Of a DNA stretch of 62,169 nt, positions 62,081 to 62,169 are shown in pieces. Under the pieces are notes generated by a model. It was not told the origin of the DNA. It was given only the letters and a program-made list of their open reading frames with translations, and did not search any database. A program made the translations under genes and the position numbers. The DNA comes from Faecalimonas sp. (GTDB taxonomy: Bacteria > Bacillota > Clostridia > Lachnospirales > Lachnospiraceae): positions 1 to 62,169 of the forward strand of contig JAHHTN010000004.1 of the NCBI GenBank assembly GCA_020024645.1. Direction: 5' to 3'. How positions within the stretch are numbered: position 1 is the stretch's first letter; every line of letters begins with the position of its first letter.

Positions 62081-62115
62081 AGAATTCAGATAAATTAAAT
62101 AATTTACACCAGACT

Positions 62116-62169
62116 TTAGAACGTAATATCTTCTCCGTAATAAGCAGCTTTGTAGAGATTTTTCATTTC
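62116..62169 (-). CDS. 3' end of a minus-strand gene cut by the window edge
   Basis: On minus the last 17 codons and TAA are visible: E-M-K-N-L-Y-K-A-A-Y-Y-G-E-D-I-T-F. The frame is open to the window end, and the terminator at 62018-62080 is placed to serve it. Too little remains to name a family. Confidence 0.4.
   Translation of the reverse strand, partial: EMKNLYKAAYYGEDITF

Overview
The window is about 62 kb of low-G+C Gram-positive DNA. Strong GGAGG-type ribosome sites, frequent TTG/GTG starts, a long-form SRP RNA, and many families typical of anaerobic gut Clostridia (DUF5685, DUF6128, DUF4367, the TIGR03905/TSCPD family, YitT, VanW) point to a Lachnospiraceae-like bacterium. Family names come from motifs recognised by eye; no search was run. 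There is one tRNA, no rRNA and no CRISPR array.

Layout. 1-12.2 kb is housekeeping and regulation: rhomboid protease, orphan histidine kinase, HIT protein, ECF sigma factor, murG on the opposite strand, a DUF4367 membrane protein that may be the anti-sigma factor, a small secreted protein, a MITE-like inverted repeat, mtnN, pgi, and a CdaR-type regulator coupled to an aconitase-family hydratase. 12.2-13.9 kb holds bioY on the minus strand between two look-alike plus-strand transcription units, each with a consensus promoter, a ribosome site, a micro-ORF beginning M-D-T-I-E and a terminator hairpin. 13.9-33.3 kb is mainly housekeeping: a TPR/Glu-rich/P-loop protein, glgB, trmB, a 45-residue Cys-rich protein beside a thioredoxin, tRNA-Lys, a DUF5685-dnaJ-membrane protein-PPTase-carboxypeptidase operon, tadA, the SRP RNA, a B12-type radical SAM protein, VanW, a PurM-like protein, an Lrp regulator, an aminotransferase and trmL. 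33.4-40.4 kb is a complete F-type ATP synthase operon (atpZ/I-I-B-E-F-H-A-G-D-C) whose c subunit carries a Na+-binding signature.

42-62 kb is an accessory surface region. Its core is a pilus operon that matches the core order of the streptococcal FCT-3 pilus island: a giant Cpa-like tip adhesin, a signal-peptidase-like protein lacking both catalytic residues (SipA/LepA-like), an FctA-like major pilin, a class B sortase, and an FctB-like small pilin. An extra 79-codon gene, whose only plausible start is ATA, lies between the adhesin and the SipA-like gene. The adhesin has four tandem modules of about 220 residues, each with a W-x-C motif. Downstream are a LytS/YesM-type histidine kinase with an unusual response regulator, an AraC-GGDEF fusion, an MFS transporter, and a 1403-residue wall-anchored protein combining NPCBM, a transglutaminase-like Cys/His core, a discoidin domain and Ig-like repeats. 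The window ends inside a minus-strand gene.

The best candidates for something undescribed are the pilus locus with its ATA-start gene and W-x-C modules, and the paired M-D-T-I-E units around bioY.
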